Part shown: positions 32,371 through 45,900 of the stretch, in pieces
Layout: each line of letters opens with the position of its first letter
How positions within the stretch are numbered: the stretch's first letter is position 1
From: Bedellia somnulentella
Lineage: Eukaryota; Arthropoda; Insecta; Lepidoptera; Bedelliidae
DNA length: 64,000 bases
Assembly (NCBI GenBank): GCA_963576735.1
Contig: OY755172.1
Span: 5,952,001 to 6,016,000, forward strand
Direction of reading: 5' to 3'
Notes under the pieces: model-generated
The model's input: only the letters and a program-made list of their open reading frames with translations
Database searches by the model: none
What the model was told of the DNA's origin: nothing
Position numbers and translations under genes: made by a program

Positions 32371-35300
32371 ATTTATGTTAGTATAGTTTAATTATGTTAT
32401 AACTGATTAAATCGGATACAAACATTTCATCAAAATCACTTCACATTTGCCACTTGCCTGTACCAAAAAGGAATTTTGGCAACTGGGTGGTTTTTTTTTT
32501 CGTTGTACCAGTAAATATTTTACTATAAGTATAAAAAAATACATTATTACGCTATTATTTTATTTTGTCATATCCATTAATAACTAATCTTTATATTTCA
32601 TTTGAAGTATGTACTGGAGTATTATTAATTATAGCTTAAATTAAATTATTTCATTCGATGGGAGCATTTCAACTTTCCACTGAGTTACAAAGTAATTTCA
32701 TTCTATTTCCATAGGTTTTCATCTACTGAGTTACGTTTTGTTTCATGCGATCCTAAATAGTTTTCATTATCTAAAACATTATGATACTTTCCTAGTAATA
32801 TATGTTTAAAGCAGAAAGAAGGTTTTTGAAATATTTTTAAAGCTTTTTTGTTTTGTGTAAAATGCGTAAAATTTGGCAGTAAAAAAATATTTTTAGAAAA
32901 AAATTATACGGGACAATAACTCAGTAGAACACTGTCGTCTCCAAGTGGAAACTTTAAGGTGAATTCACAGCGAATGTTGTTTAGAGTGTGAAATGAAAAT
33001 ATTGTTTTATTACAATTTTGAACGTTTATTTTAAAACAAATATATCAAGATACCAATCAGAAACTTAAAAATCAAATAACATATTTAATAATAAATAAAG
33101 ATTTGATTTTTAAGTTTCTGATTGGTAATTTCTTTATTTATTAGTAATAATCCCCACATGAGGTTTTCATGAACAAAAAGATTTAAAAAATAACATATTT
33201 CGTTATAAAATAAGCGAAAAAACCTATAAAATTACCAAAAATAGTCTTTCGAACAAATCTCGCCAAATTCTTCAACTTACAATTATAAAAAAAACTAATC
33301 AAGAAAAAAATATCCTTATTAGATAAAACAAAATTTACAAAAACAATGATTCTTTTCAATGAGCTAAGTAAATAAATTGGGCACAATACTGTTTTTCGAT
33401 CATACAAAACGTGCCCAGTAAATAATGGATAATCCATGAACTACTGTAAGTGGTAGCTAATACGGCAAAAAAAAACGTTTTAAAATTTACCCATGAGAAA
33501 AAAAATGCGATTTTTTCCAAAATCTACCAAAAGCTTCGCGTATAATTCTTTTTGTATTCCTAGTATTTTTCTGGATTAGATTTTAATGTTTCTCTATATC
33601 TTTTCATTCGTTATGCTGAAGTGAGAGCCATTATGAAATTTTATTTCTTCTTTTACATCATATTTAGGGACCATTAAAATAATTTTATGATTTCCCCCTT
33701 TATGCTCATAATAAATTATTAACATAATTTCCTATTATTTGTTTTATTATTCTAAAACAAACAAACCCCTTTTGCTGGCCACACAGTTCTTTATGGAAAA
33801 GTAAAATAATATAATTTGGGTTATAAAATATAAAATTATGACTTTATGACTTAATATAGTTAATAATATAATTTATATTGAATCCATCAAATTACAATAT
33901 GCACATGGTTTTACAGTTCCACTGAGTGACAATCCCATCCACTGAGAAATATTTTTGGTTAAAGTCACTCAAGGGAACGTAACATATCGACTAGCGTCCG
34001 AAACAAATTAATGTTTCTGTTTGAAATTTTTATTTATCTAAAAATATGAACCAAAATATGCAAATGCAATACACTATGGTTTATAACGAAATAATAAGAG
34101 TTACGATAAATCTGAATACAAACCTCAAAACTGCCGCAAGTCAGTGGAATTTCTTATTTACACTTTCGACGCCCTTTAACAAAACGTGTCTAGATAAGCC
34201 GGTCGCTGCTTACAATATGTAGTGAAAACAAAGATGACCGTTGGCACAATACTTAGGGTTACTAGGGAGAAGTAATATAGGATTGGTGGTACTAATATTT
34301 CAGTAATATGATAAAATACCAACGTCACTCAGTGTAATTTTCCTCGTGTTACCAATTTTGGTTTTCTAACAAAGTCTTTAATTTAAGCATTTAAAAATGA
34401 TATTCGCTTATAAATTGGAAGAATAGATAAGGCTATACTATTTTCTACGTTTTGCAAATAAAGCAGTGCTATTAGTGTGCCAACAAATGGATTTTCTAGC
34501 CTATTTTCAATGCTCGTTGGTCGTGGGACATGGTCGAAGTAGGGGTATTGTCAACTTTAATAATGGATAAAATTTAAACGTCTGGTGTATGCTTAGATTA
34601 AAACTTTTTATGAAGTTGCTTGGTATTCTAATTAGCTACGATATCATATTTTCTTTATATCAAGTTTATCAAAACCGTGAAAAATCGTGGAATAGCGATG
34701 GGACATGTCAAAAAGTGCAGGTACAACGAAAAAAAAAAACGCCCGCCTGCCGTCCGATTCAGTTGTCTTCAATTATGTTCAACTTTCAACTCAGTGTGCA
34801 AAGCTCTGTGGTCCTTAACGTACCTACACATACATGACATGAAACGGACTCTTGTGTCTAGGTTCGAACTTTAGTGTCACACAAATAGTGTTTTTATGTT
34901 ATACATAATTATGTTGTACCTCTATTATGTATTATTACTACACATTTATCCAGTGTTCAGTACACCTTTTCACGGTTACAACAATTGTAAGTACAATATA
35001 TTTATCAGAACTTTAATATTGTTTTTCATTTTTGCATTGACTTCTAATTTGCTATACTGTTGATATTTTAAACTTTATGGTTACTAAATGATGCTTTTAA
35101 TCTGTTTCTGCTAAAGGATAGAGTTATAGTTCCAAACAAGAAATAATAAAGGAATGGATAATTGATTTAAACCTCATATTTTTTGTAAACGAAAAACCAT
35201 ATAGTAATAAGTAAATGTTTTTAGAAGTATTACGAACTATTTAACAACAAATTTTCCCTCCTTTTAAAAGTTCCAGATTGCTCCCATGCCTTTCTTAATT

Positions 35301-36017
35301 GCGATGGAAAGATGCGATCGCGTCGCTTAGTGATATTCAAACGCAGCAACTTCTCTGTAATTCTCAACAACTAAAACAAAAATATTATTAATTAATTTCG
35401 CTTTGACGACTTTAGCTTTTTTTTCATAAAACGTATGTACTATATACGCACGGCCATAAATTATAAAAGGGGTAGCCAGAGTTCAAAGTTAGAAAGATCA
35501 GGGACAAGATGGTGCAAATAAAGTATCGTTGGTAACGGGTCTCCAACCGCCTCGCCCAAAAGCCACTTAAAAAATCCCCATAATACCCTTAGTCGCCTCT
35601 TACGACACCCGTGGGTAGAAAGGGGTTGTGACATTCTAAACCAGCACTACACGGCTTAGAACTTACCATTTACGTGAATAGCGTTTAATTATTTCTCCGT
35701 ATGTGAAGTAAATTTTGTCAATATTCAGATAAGTTAAGCCTATAAGAAAATAGAAAAACAATATACCATCTCACTAGATATACCATTAATAAAAAATGTA
35801 AATCATAAAACTACTTAAAACCTTAATTGCATTTATTGTCATGAGCAGAAATAGCGATACCTATATATTTAATGACGGACGCTTTATAAATAAACTAACT
35901 TTAAACAAAATTACATATGTCCAAAATTAGTTTTGTGTTCGACGCTTAAAAACTCTTTATCAGGTTATTTTGCGCTCTTTTGTTTGCATGAGTATTTTTA
36001 TATTTTTATTGTTTCAG
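32371..36017. other. Mostly unexplained AT-rich sequence
   Basis: Contains a short inverted repeat (AATCAGAAACTTAAAAATCA) around 33055-33125, a repeat end TCATGAGGTTTTCATGAAC at 33160, and a family A SINE at 35431-35655. It may include introns or earlier exons of the plus-strand gene that ends at 37.2 kb. I could not identify such exons. Confidence 0.4.
35431..35655 (-). repeat. SINE-like family A copy
   Basis: Antisense copy ending CCAGCACTACACGGC. Confidence 0.8.
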
Positions 36018-36239
36018 GGCGAGGACCTCGCTATTCTCGTGTAGCCGACATCGGTGAACTCTCTAATACTAGTAATGTCCACATCACTAAGAAACCGTTT
36101 ATCGAAGTTCGGAACGCAACATACCACGGCTCTGGGCCACGGGAGGAAGCCAAAGCAATGTGCTCTGTGAGGACCCAGGAGGTCAACGCAACTGCTAACG
36201 CTACCATCACTAGGAAGCTACATGGAGTTGTTACTTCTC
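36018..36239 (+). CDS. Penultimate exon of an unrecognised plus-strand gene
   Basis: Acceptor TATTGTTTCAG and donor GTAAGT, 222 bases, phase 1 to 1, open throughout. It encodes ADIGELSNTSNVHITKKPF and EEAKAMCSVRTQEVNATANA. Three Asn-X-Thr/Ser sites are present, but there is no membrane segment. I do not recognise the family. It pairs in phase with the terminal exon at 37051. Confidence 0.65.
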
Positions 36240-36785
36240 GTAAGTTTGAATATATTAGATTATTTCCAGAGTCATATGTGTGGGTAATTTATCAAGGTCG
36301 TTAACGGTCATATAAACAAATTGTGATCCAACACACGTGGGCTGAGTTGTAGTTCGGCATGTGACAGTACAAAGTGGCGATAGGCCTGCTCTTTTTGCCC
36401 CCTAACACGTAGATGCGCTGTCCCAGCACGTGGATTTTTGTCACCTGGTCATGGACTTAGACGTGAACGTTGAGCTTGAGTTTGAGATTACATACATACA
36501 TATACTCACGGTTATAGATCCCTAAACGGGGTAGCCAGAGACGACGAATATATGGGATAACGTTGTTTTATTGTTACTGTGTATACTTTAAAATAATTTA
36601 GCGCTTGTTTTTTTAGTATGTGACGTGGTTTGTTATCCGATCTGGCATTGGCTGAAAATCAGCGTCACAGTTGTTGAATGCTCAACATCTGCGGCATCTT
36701 GCTGAGCCAATTACAATTTTGATGCATAGGGTTCGTTTAAGATTTGTGTTTCAGTTGTTTTAATTATGTATTGTTTTATGTGTTT

Positions 36786-36912
36786 TTGATTGTTCATGAA
36801 AACCTCATGTGGGGATTATTACCTATAAATAAAGAATAAATAAAGGAAAGAAAAATTTAATTAGGGGCGTATACCCGAGGTCGCGGGTTCGATTCCCGCC
36901 TGTGTCGAAATT
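36786..36912 (+). repeat. tRNA-like SINE fragment (family C)
   Basis: TTCATGAAAACCTCATGTGG and a B box GCGGGTTCGATTCCCGC, shared with the copy at 20590-20707. It lies in the last intron of the plus-strand gene. Confidence 0.7.
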
Positions 36913-37050
36913 TTTCTTTCCTTTATTTATTCTTTATGTTTTATGTGTTGTACAAATGTTATTTGTTGTTTTGTGTGTTGTACATATCCTATGCATCAAA
37001 TACATATTGTTTTTTTCTTTCTTTCTTTCTAATATGAAAATATTTTACAG

Positions 37051-37214
37051 GCGAGCTACACAATGCAATTCAACGTCTGGAGGTAATAATCTTCGGTCAG
37101 ATGCAGCAATTGTGGCAGAGCCTGGAAGCACTAAGAACTCAGACTTCTGCTGGAACAGAAAACAACCTTGACCGCTGGACCAGTGGGTTTAGACGACGTT
37201 CTGATGCAGGATAA
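37051..37214 (+). CDS. Terminal exon of the same unrecognised gene
   Basis: Acceptor AAAATATTTTACAG. It continues in frame from the exon at 36018 and ends in TAA after RWTSGFRRRSDAG. The encoded ELHNAIQRLEVIIFGQMQQL followed by WQSLEALRTQ forms a heptad-like amphipathic helix, probably a short coiled coil for oligomerisation. AATAAA lies at 37297-37302. Earlier exons are not visible in the window, so the function is unknown. Confidence 0.65.
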
Positions 37215-37296
37215 AATAATTATATAGAACTCCATATACTGTCGATTAAATCATACACTTATTATTCACCAAAATTAATACCCTGAAGTAAATGTT

Positions 37297-37302
37297 AATA
37301 AA
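37297..37302 (+). terminator. Poly(A) signal AATAAA
   Basis: Canonical hexamer about 83 bases after the stop of the plus-strand terminal exon. Confidence 0.6.
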
Positions 37303-39687
37303 GTTATTCAGATTAAAAAAAACCGTTCGTACTCCTACTTTGTAACTACTATATAGAACTTATATGCAACACTTGTCACTACTCCTTGCAAGCCACAGAC
37401 AACCCCCAAATTGAAACCATATCATAATCATCAGAGCGTACTAGCATTGAATAGGGTTAACCGCGCTGGCTTAGAGAGGATAGGCTACTATGACATAGTT
37501 TTGCAGACGTAGTAGGATAGCGTATAAGTAGTAAATTATACCTGCCTATTCTGCTTTGTTCATTATAAGATAATATGATTATGAACGGAAGCTTGTGATA
37601 GATAATACTTGGTTTGGATAAAAAAATAATGCTTCTAACTATAGGAAGTTGAATATTAATTTTGTAACAGGAGGATAATATTTTATGTAAAACTAAGGAA
37701 AATTAAAAAATATTCTTAATAAAATTATTTTATCATAGCGGGATGAATATTTTTTTTCCAGTTATTACCATATATACCTTAATATGGAATAATGTACAAA
37801 CTTATGCCCTGATTTTCTTTAACCGTAGATGACAACAAGCTCGAGGTGAAAGGACTCGGGGGCCTCGAATTTTGTGCATAACTAACAGTGGGCAGATTAC
37901 TAAAAATACATACATACATTTACTCACGCCGTTAATTCCTTTCCAACTACAAAACATCTTTTTCAGATTTTTTATTCAGTTTTGGCTTTTTTTACAAAAT
38001 AATTAACAAAGCAAAGGGTTTGCAGGGTAAAACTTTGAACTCTGCTGATTTTCGGCTTGAAGTTGCAACAACATTATGTAAGCTTGGTGTACCATCGACT
38101 ATGAATAGCCGTCGATCATTGAAAATGAAATTTAATCACGTTTTCCCGAATCCCGGCAAATCCCGAATCACGTTTTTTTTTTTCATGTGAGAAACCTGTT
38201 TAAGCACTTATTTTAAAATTTTAACTTCTTGCACTACAAAGGGTTAAATCAATCATTGCCTTCGACTTTTGGGTTACCCTGTATGTTATTGACAAAGGTA
38301 ATCATCATTTCCAAAAATTTTAACTGCCATTTTCATGTGGAGTTATTCCCGTGAAGGGTTCCTTATCCAGACCTTCAGAGTCTTTTATAAACGTACCAAT
38401 CTTGCTTGGAAATAACCAGTACATATTTATTACAAAGGCAGAGTTTATTAATTCAATTTGTCATAAACAGTCTCTACCCACCTTAAAGGGAATTAATGAT
38501 ATGGTAATGCCGTAATAAGGTAGCTGACGATTAACAAAGGTCTAAGTAAGAAACTGGGTAGAGGACGATTCACAAAGGACCAAGTAAGATAAAAACCAAT
38601 TTTAATAAAAGTAGAATTTATTAACAATTAGTAACCGACCAGAATTCATTCAAGGTGATGGCTGAACAATGATCCAACTTTCCTTCACCAAGTCCGACCT
38701 AACTAACCAAATTTATACATTAGTCACAATGATTAGTATTACTTAACTTACAATTAATAAATATTAACAAACAATATTATGCAGTTCAATAATTGCATTA
38801 GTAACAAAACATTTAGTGATAAACGGACGGCATTATAACATTGTCATTTATATTATCACGTTGTTAAATGTATACTTATTGAATACAATCATCATAACAA
38901 AAACTGTTTATTAATTCTTACCCTCTTTACACTTGTTTTTTATGGCTCATTTAATAAATAAGACAAGAACTTTAGAAGGTATGCTTTGAAAAGATTATGA
39001 GAAATGTTGGGTGCAGTCGCAACGGAAAGCAAAAGTATGGATTTATTGGTTCACGAACTAAGTAATTAATTCTTGACTTTAAATATTATGATATAATTGG
39101 CTGTTATATTGTTACAACGCAAATAAATAAATGTAATTTTTAAAGGTTTAAATCATTACATCTTAAACACTGTGAAAAAACTATCCAGAACAGTTTGCAA
39201 CCCTAACTATAATGAACATTTATCATATACATCATTTATACATCGTAAACATGATTTGATGTATGGCCGATTTATCTTTAAATCAGCCGATAATCAATTG
39301 CAACATAATTAATTTGACAAAATGATAACGATTCTACTTTAAATATTAATATTGTGTCATTACTTTAATCTGATAACATTAATTAATTTCAATAAATCAT
39401 CAATCATAGAATTCACAATTTAAACAGGATAATTTTCGATTTTTAACAATATCTATAAAAAAACAATAGATTTTTAATAAATTCGGTAAGGCTCGTTTCG
39501 ATATAAGGCAGGTAGTATAACCTAAGTTTTTCAAGTAAGACTTTGGTGGGATGAGCGGCCTTGCCGTTAAAATCAACTAAACACAATACAATTTTGAAAC
39601 TACAAGCACAACAGCTCATTTTAAAACTGATAATAAATAAACATTTGATCTGACAATAAAATGAATGAGTCAACAAATTATTATGTC
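37303..39687. other. Intergenic; no gene seen
   Basis: AT-rich, with only short chance frames and no splice-flanked coding stretch. It separates the convergent 3' ends of the plus-strand gene and the filamin gene. Confidence 0.5.
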
Positions 39688-39693
39688 TTTTAT
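39688..39693 (-). terminator. Filamin gene poly(A) signal (AATAAA on minus strand)
   Basis: First clear AATAAA found downstream of the filamin stop, about 155 bases after it. Confidence 0.5.
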
Positions 39694-39847
39694 TAAGATA
39701 GAAGTTCGCACATGGCACAAAGAGTACGGTAGCAAGTGAGCGTATGCGATAAGGTAGCCTAGACTTAGAGCTTATCGTACTACACTTTCACTAGCTACTG
39801 TTTTCCCTTTATACCGTGTAATACCCTCTTTAAATACTTTCAGAGTC

Positions 39848-39985
39848 TTAAGTGGCAGACGCCTGTATATATCTTCTCAATTCTTCCTGCGTGTCGAATA
39901 TCATGACAGGGAATGGTGAGCCAGGGACGTGGCGGCCGGCCCAGCGGACTTCTACACGGTAATCTCCTGGTTCCGTTGGGGAAAA
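39848..39985 (-). CDS. Filamin exon 32 (terminal)
   Basis: Acceptor TTTTTTGTTCTAG. 45 codons plus TAA. Encodes DYRVEVRWAGRHVPGSPF and ends MIFDTQEELRRYIQASAT, completing the last filamin repeat with a short acidic/basic tail. Confidence 0.92.
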   Translation of the reverse strand, partial: FSPTEPGDYRVEVRWAGRHVPGSPFPVMIFDTQEELRRYIQASAT

Positions 39986-42900
39986 CTAGAACAAAAAATA
40001 TCATCATCAGTAACATGTGTCTGGACACAGCACCGCCTTTTTATCTGCCGAATAATTGATAATTTGGGAAGAGACTTCGACCGGAGGGAGATTCTTTCCA
40101 AAAAGCTTTGGCCTCCTAATAACTTTTGCGACCGTCGATCTTGTTCCAAGTATTAAGATTACCACAGTCAAAATATATAACATTTATGACTTTGAAAGCG
40201 CCATAATTGCATCTTACCTCACAAAATTACACAAATAAAACATTAAAGTATTGTCTTATATTTCGGTTTTTCGCACTGTATCAGTGTGCGGAATGTCGAT
40301 GCTGAAATAACCTTATATAAGAAGACACAAAAGAAACCATTTTTTTTTATATTTGTGTAACGGCCTTAGTTAGACTTGACCTAGACCTTTTCAGCCAGAA
40401 GCCAAACCAACCCACCTTGCACAAAATGGTCCTATCCTTCTGGTTCTCCCGCTGCATCTCGACGCGGAAGGCGCCGGCCGGGCCGCGCACGCGCACAAAG
40501 TTTACAAATACCAATGAAATTAAGACCCGACCTACATTTAACCTAACCTAGTCTTACCTTGCACAATATAGTCCTGTCCTTCTGGTTCTCCCGTTGCATC
40601 TCGACACGGAACGCTACCATAAGTACACACATCCACACAAAGTTCTCACATCAATCAAACTTATGACCAACAGTGGACGTCTATAAGCTGATGATTGATG
40701 ATGATAAAACCAAACCCACCTTGCACAGTATAGTTCTATCCTTCTGGTTCTCGCGCTGCATCTCGACGCGGAAGGCGCCGGCCGGGCCGCGCACGCGCAC
40801 GGTGAGCTGCCCCGCGCCCGCGCCGCGCGTGTCGCACATGAACCGGGACTGGAACGTCGCTAGCACGCCGGGCTCCACGCCGGGGCCGTATACGCGGACC
40901 TGGGTCGGATAAAATTAAATAGTTTTTTATTAAGCTTATAATTTATTGGTAACAGTGGACTTATCATTATATTAGAACCTTGGCACGTAGTGTAGACTTG
41001 TTGTGGCACCGTCGACGCGTTTGTCGTGATAAAGACTTAAATGACAATAAGTTGGGCACATGTTGCGCGCTGAAACAATGGTCGGGCTCGAAGGTTCTGG
41101 ATCAAAGACTTGGTGAAGAGCGGGGAAGCCAATGCATAAAGACGCAATACCTGTCGTTTTAGGGCCGTGGGTGTAGGCTGATGTCCAAAAATATATATTT
41201 ATTGGCTGAAGCTAACGTAAGGATTGATAGAACTTCAGGATTTAATCAGGCACTTTTGAAAGGATATTAAGGAAAAGATTATTAAGTATAAAATGAATTC
41301 AACGTAATAAAATATTCCAATTTATCACCTTAGATGGATCCGGCGCCCCAGCCACTTTGAGCACGAACGGCGATCCGGGCACGTGTTCGCCGGCGAACTG
41401 GATACTCAGCACGTGACGGCCGGCCTCCTGCGGCTTCACGTTCAACGTGAACGTGCCGTCGCCGTGCTCGTATAGCTCGCAGTACGCTACCTGGAATTAA
41501 AGAATATAAGTTGTGGGAGAAAGATGGTTAGGAAATTAGCTGGGCAAAATGGTAATTACTGAACCGATTGCTTTGAAATTTAGCAGACATATAGTTAGAC
41601 GTCCGGATTAAATAATAGGGTACTTTTTATCCCGAAAAAAAAACGATATACCCGAGGGAAATCGTGGGAATGAGAAGTTTTCTTATAGTTGTGCATTATA
41701 TCGAATTATAACCGAAATCCACGCGGGTTAAGCCGTGGGCGGAAAGCTAGTATTACTATACAATACCTTATTAGGGCCGGTGCAATGCGCAGTGAGTTCC
41801 CCCGGGCCGGCGCGTCTCGTGTCTATCCACGAGCGGATCTCGCGCCCCACCACCCCGCCCTGGAGACCAGCCCCACTGCATACTACTCTTGAAGCGTCCC
41901 CGCTTTCACTGCCTGCGTTTACTTTCACTGTTAGAGGGCAGCCTGTGGAAAAACGTGTTCATTAGTGTTTATATTGTCTTAACAGGCGCAGAAGGTGTGT
42001 AGTTTTCATCAATCGTCAGAGGGTCTGAAGTTATAATCAGCAAATTGCATCAAAATAAATTTGACTTTTTAGCGCAAAAATTTTCAATTACATAAAATTT
42101 ACTCGAAATAACCGACGATATTTTCAGAATAAAATGCGAACACACACATACATACACTAACATCCAGAAAAAATATAAAATCTACTTATACTTGTGGAAC
42201 ATAAAACAATTCTCAAAGAGAAAAAAAAGATTTGTAGACATAATGCCCTCTTACCCTTAAAATCACAAGACAAAAAAACAAAAAAATACCTTTAACCAAT
42301 CTCCCAGCCCACAGCACTCTAAGCTGATGATCGCCAGCTCTTCTCGGAGTATACGTGGCTCTCCATAGTCCTGGACCGGAGGCTGTCATGGCAACCGGAA
42401 CTACGTCACCATCTGGTGAAGTAAGCGACGCTTCCGGTGCGCCTGGACCGGCTGTGCTGCCATCTGGTGGTGAATGTTGTATGATTTTAATGGGTTTTGG
42501 GAATTGTATAAAATAAACAATGATTTTTATCTAGTTGAGTGATTGGGGAAAAAAGTAATAATCTGTGTGAAAATATTTAAGAAAACTTACTAAATTGATA
42601 TTGCCAGCTTTGATATTTGCGGATTGTTTTAGAAGAAAGATGGTAATGACCAAAATCTTTCTAGTTTCGATATATTGAATAGAATTTGGCGCTCCTATGG
42701 CTTTACGATAATCGTGTTTCAGGTGTTAAAAGTTGCTTTTATGGTTATCATGAAAATATTGTAACTTTAAAATGTTTCCATTTTTGAATGTTTGTTGCTC
42801 AAATAACTAGTCAATAAAACTGAATTTAGGCACTTAGACTTAAAACAACAGTGACTCGAACTTTTATTCCCAAAAGAAAACAGTAGCGATGGCTTAATTA

Positions 42901-45900
42901 AAGTAACTGTAAAGCAACTGCTAGCAGGTAGAAGCTAGCCAAAAATTTAAGAACTTACCAATATTGAACACCGCTGGAGTATGCGGAGCAGCATGAGCCA
43001 ATCCTCTCCCAGCCAGGGTGACTCTATCAGCTGTATTTCCAGCTGCCACCAAAGCTTTCCTGGGCGCTCCAGGAACTAAAGCGCCGTTGTATGTGAGTTC
43101 TAGCTCTTGTTCGCCACTCACACCTTCCACTGCCGCCAGGGTCACTACTGCACGGCCTGATACGGTTTCTACACCTGGAGGTAATATTGGTTGGATTGTT
43201 TAGTATGATCTGGTTTATGAGGTGGTATTCAATTGTTGTACTTAAATTAAAGGTCCCTGCTACTACTAAAACCCATTAATGTTTGCTAGCCCACACAAGT
43301 CTTCGAGACCCTCAGTGGAGATAAGAATACATACAGAGGTTACCTCCTACCAAACAATAAGCTATTTGACTAAGTTTTGAAAACTATCTTACGGTGTTAA
43401 CTTGTTTATAAGGAGCCCTAAAAAAATATGTTTCTGTCTTCATTTTAGCTATTTTATTAAAAAATCGAAAAAGAAAGTGCAATATTCAAATGTGCCGCGA
43501 AAACGCGACTTTAAGGCGGCTGTAGCACAAATGACGTCAATTCCGCATTACACCAATTAGCGAAGCGATACACAGTCTGTTTCTGTGCAATCTACGTCAT
43601 TATAGAAATAGCCAATCACGTTCGTTTTTAGTCACGTGATAGTTGCATCGAAAATACTTATTTTAGAAGACGGATTTTAGTGAAATAATGCAATATTTTT
43701 ATCTCGCATTATTACATATTGCTCCAAAAAAGAAATATTAAGACTAATGAAATAAAAGAAATGTATATTTTTATTACAGTCAAATAGCCTATTATTTTTT
43801 ATTTCTGTAAAATACAGTAAAGTATACTAGTGTAGGAAGTTTTCTAAAAATGTTACGGATACTTAATAATCATGTAGTCTTATAAGAAGGAACATAATAA
43901 AAACAGACAACTGTATTTAAAAAGTGTAAAAGATTTTAAGGATTAATTTCAAGACAATATTTATACTTACGTTGATGTCTCCCAGCCAAAAGGCACTCCA
44001 AAGACCCAGGTCCTGCGTTGCTCGTGTCCAGAACCAACTTAGAAGGCGCTCTGACGCGACCTGCATTGTCTGCGCTCCAACCACCAACTGGGAGGATTGC
44101 TGAGGTGTCTATCACCTGTGGAGGGGGTTTGGATTGTAGTTTACATATTCAAATGTGTATTACTTATTAGATAGCTTTAGTTTGAAGAATTGGATTTTAC
44201 TATCGTGTGTAATAAATGATGAAGTCGGGAAATAGATATGACATCATATTACAAGGCTTTTATTTTAACTTGATAGATTGTAAGTAAAATTAAAGGAATT
44301 ATTAAATCACATCAAATAAACATGTTGACTTTACCGACATCAAAAACTTGTGCTTTTGCAAACTATGTTTTTTAAACGCACCGTCCTAGCGTGTTTGATG
44401 AGATACGGCAGCGACACGCACCCAAGTCAGACGCAGTCTATATAATTTTGTAGGAAAAAAAGCGTTTAAGAAACGCGCGCTGACGGCGTGTTTCAAAATT
44501 CTGGTGCACAACTTTATCGTTCTAAGCTTATACAATAAGGCTGATGCATAAGGCAAACCACATTTAAAAAGCCAAGCAAGTTTAACAAAACAAACCTTAA
44601 CGGAAAACGGGCTTCCAGGCAGAGGTCCATTATGTGTGAAGATCCTGACCTCATACAACCCGACGACCAGAGGAATATATGCGCCAAGCCATTCCCGAGG
44701 AGCCCCGGCTACCACTCGACATTCTAGTAGGCCTGTGTCACCGTTGTCGTCTTTGGTGGTTGTCAGTTTTTCTACCTGGAGAGACATTAGAATATTCAGA
44801 CTAACATATAATCTAGATTCTAGACCAATTGCGAGGAATATCAAATAGATATAAAAGAAAAGGAGACTTCTTTACAACCATACTTACGTATATATTACAT
44901 ACATATTATTTTTTGTGGCACCAAATTGCCATACGTCAACTAGTATATTATAGTATCTTTGCAATAACAAAAACAAAATGTTTCACATATTTTTAATGAT
45001 CAACCTTTCTAAACGAAGTTATCTCACAAATTAATATGCAAGTATACCCTCCGGGGAGCAAATTCGATAACTCCGGATTGTGAACTTATGATATCATGGA
45101 AATAGAAACAAAATAATAATATCCAGTGGCTTATATAAAGAAAACCCTTCTGTCATTGCTATTAAGTTATGCATAACCATAAATTATTTCACCTGCACAG
45201 TAGGAGTATCATCCACACAATGTATAGTAAACGCAGCCTCTTTCCCCACGTGGAGAGCTGACAAGCCGATGCCAGAGCATCTTAAGGAATTATAGCTGTT
45301 GTATAGGAGAGTGTAGCCTCCGGGAATCAAACCTAAGACCTTCAGGTCGTGAGATATTGAAAACTAATATGGGGAAAGAAATGTGCTCAAATAGTTAAGT
45401 CGAAGATATTTTCTATCCTTTTACTTATGCTTTTGTATGAATATCGTACCTGTACAGTAGGAGGAGTATCATCCACACAATGTATCGTAAACGCAGCCTC
45501 TTTACCCACGTGGGCAGCTGACAGGCCGGTGCCAGAACATCTCGAGGAAATACTGCTGTTGGCACTAAGTACACCGAGAGATACTGGGCTGCCTGGTACT
45601 GGAGCACCTATGGGAAATATAAGAATAATAGGGTTTTTCTTTTGCAGTGGCGACAAAATGTATTGTCTAAAAAATGGTTGTAAAAAAAATCCTTAACTTA
45701 TCAGTTATTTAAGGTACAGTTGAATGCTTTTACCATATATACTAATTAATAATATTGATGAACCGTGGGTGTTCTATTAACTGTATACTTAAACATACAG
45801 TTACATAATTCAGCGCCTCGACGATAGAGTATCATGTTAACAAAATGCTAGAAATGGCGAAATTATTATCTTAATTGAAACGTCATCACGTTGGATATTT

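Noticed and set aside
34589..34874. Possible earlier exon of the plus-strand gene
   Set aside because: No convincing acceptor and donor in the needed phase, and no recognisable protein features.
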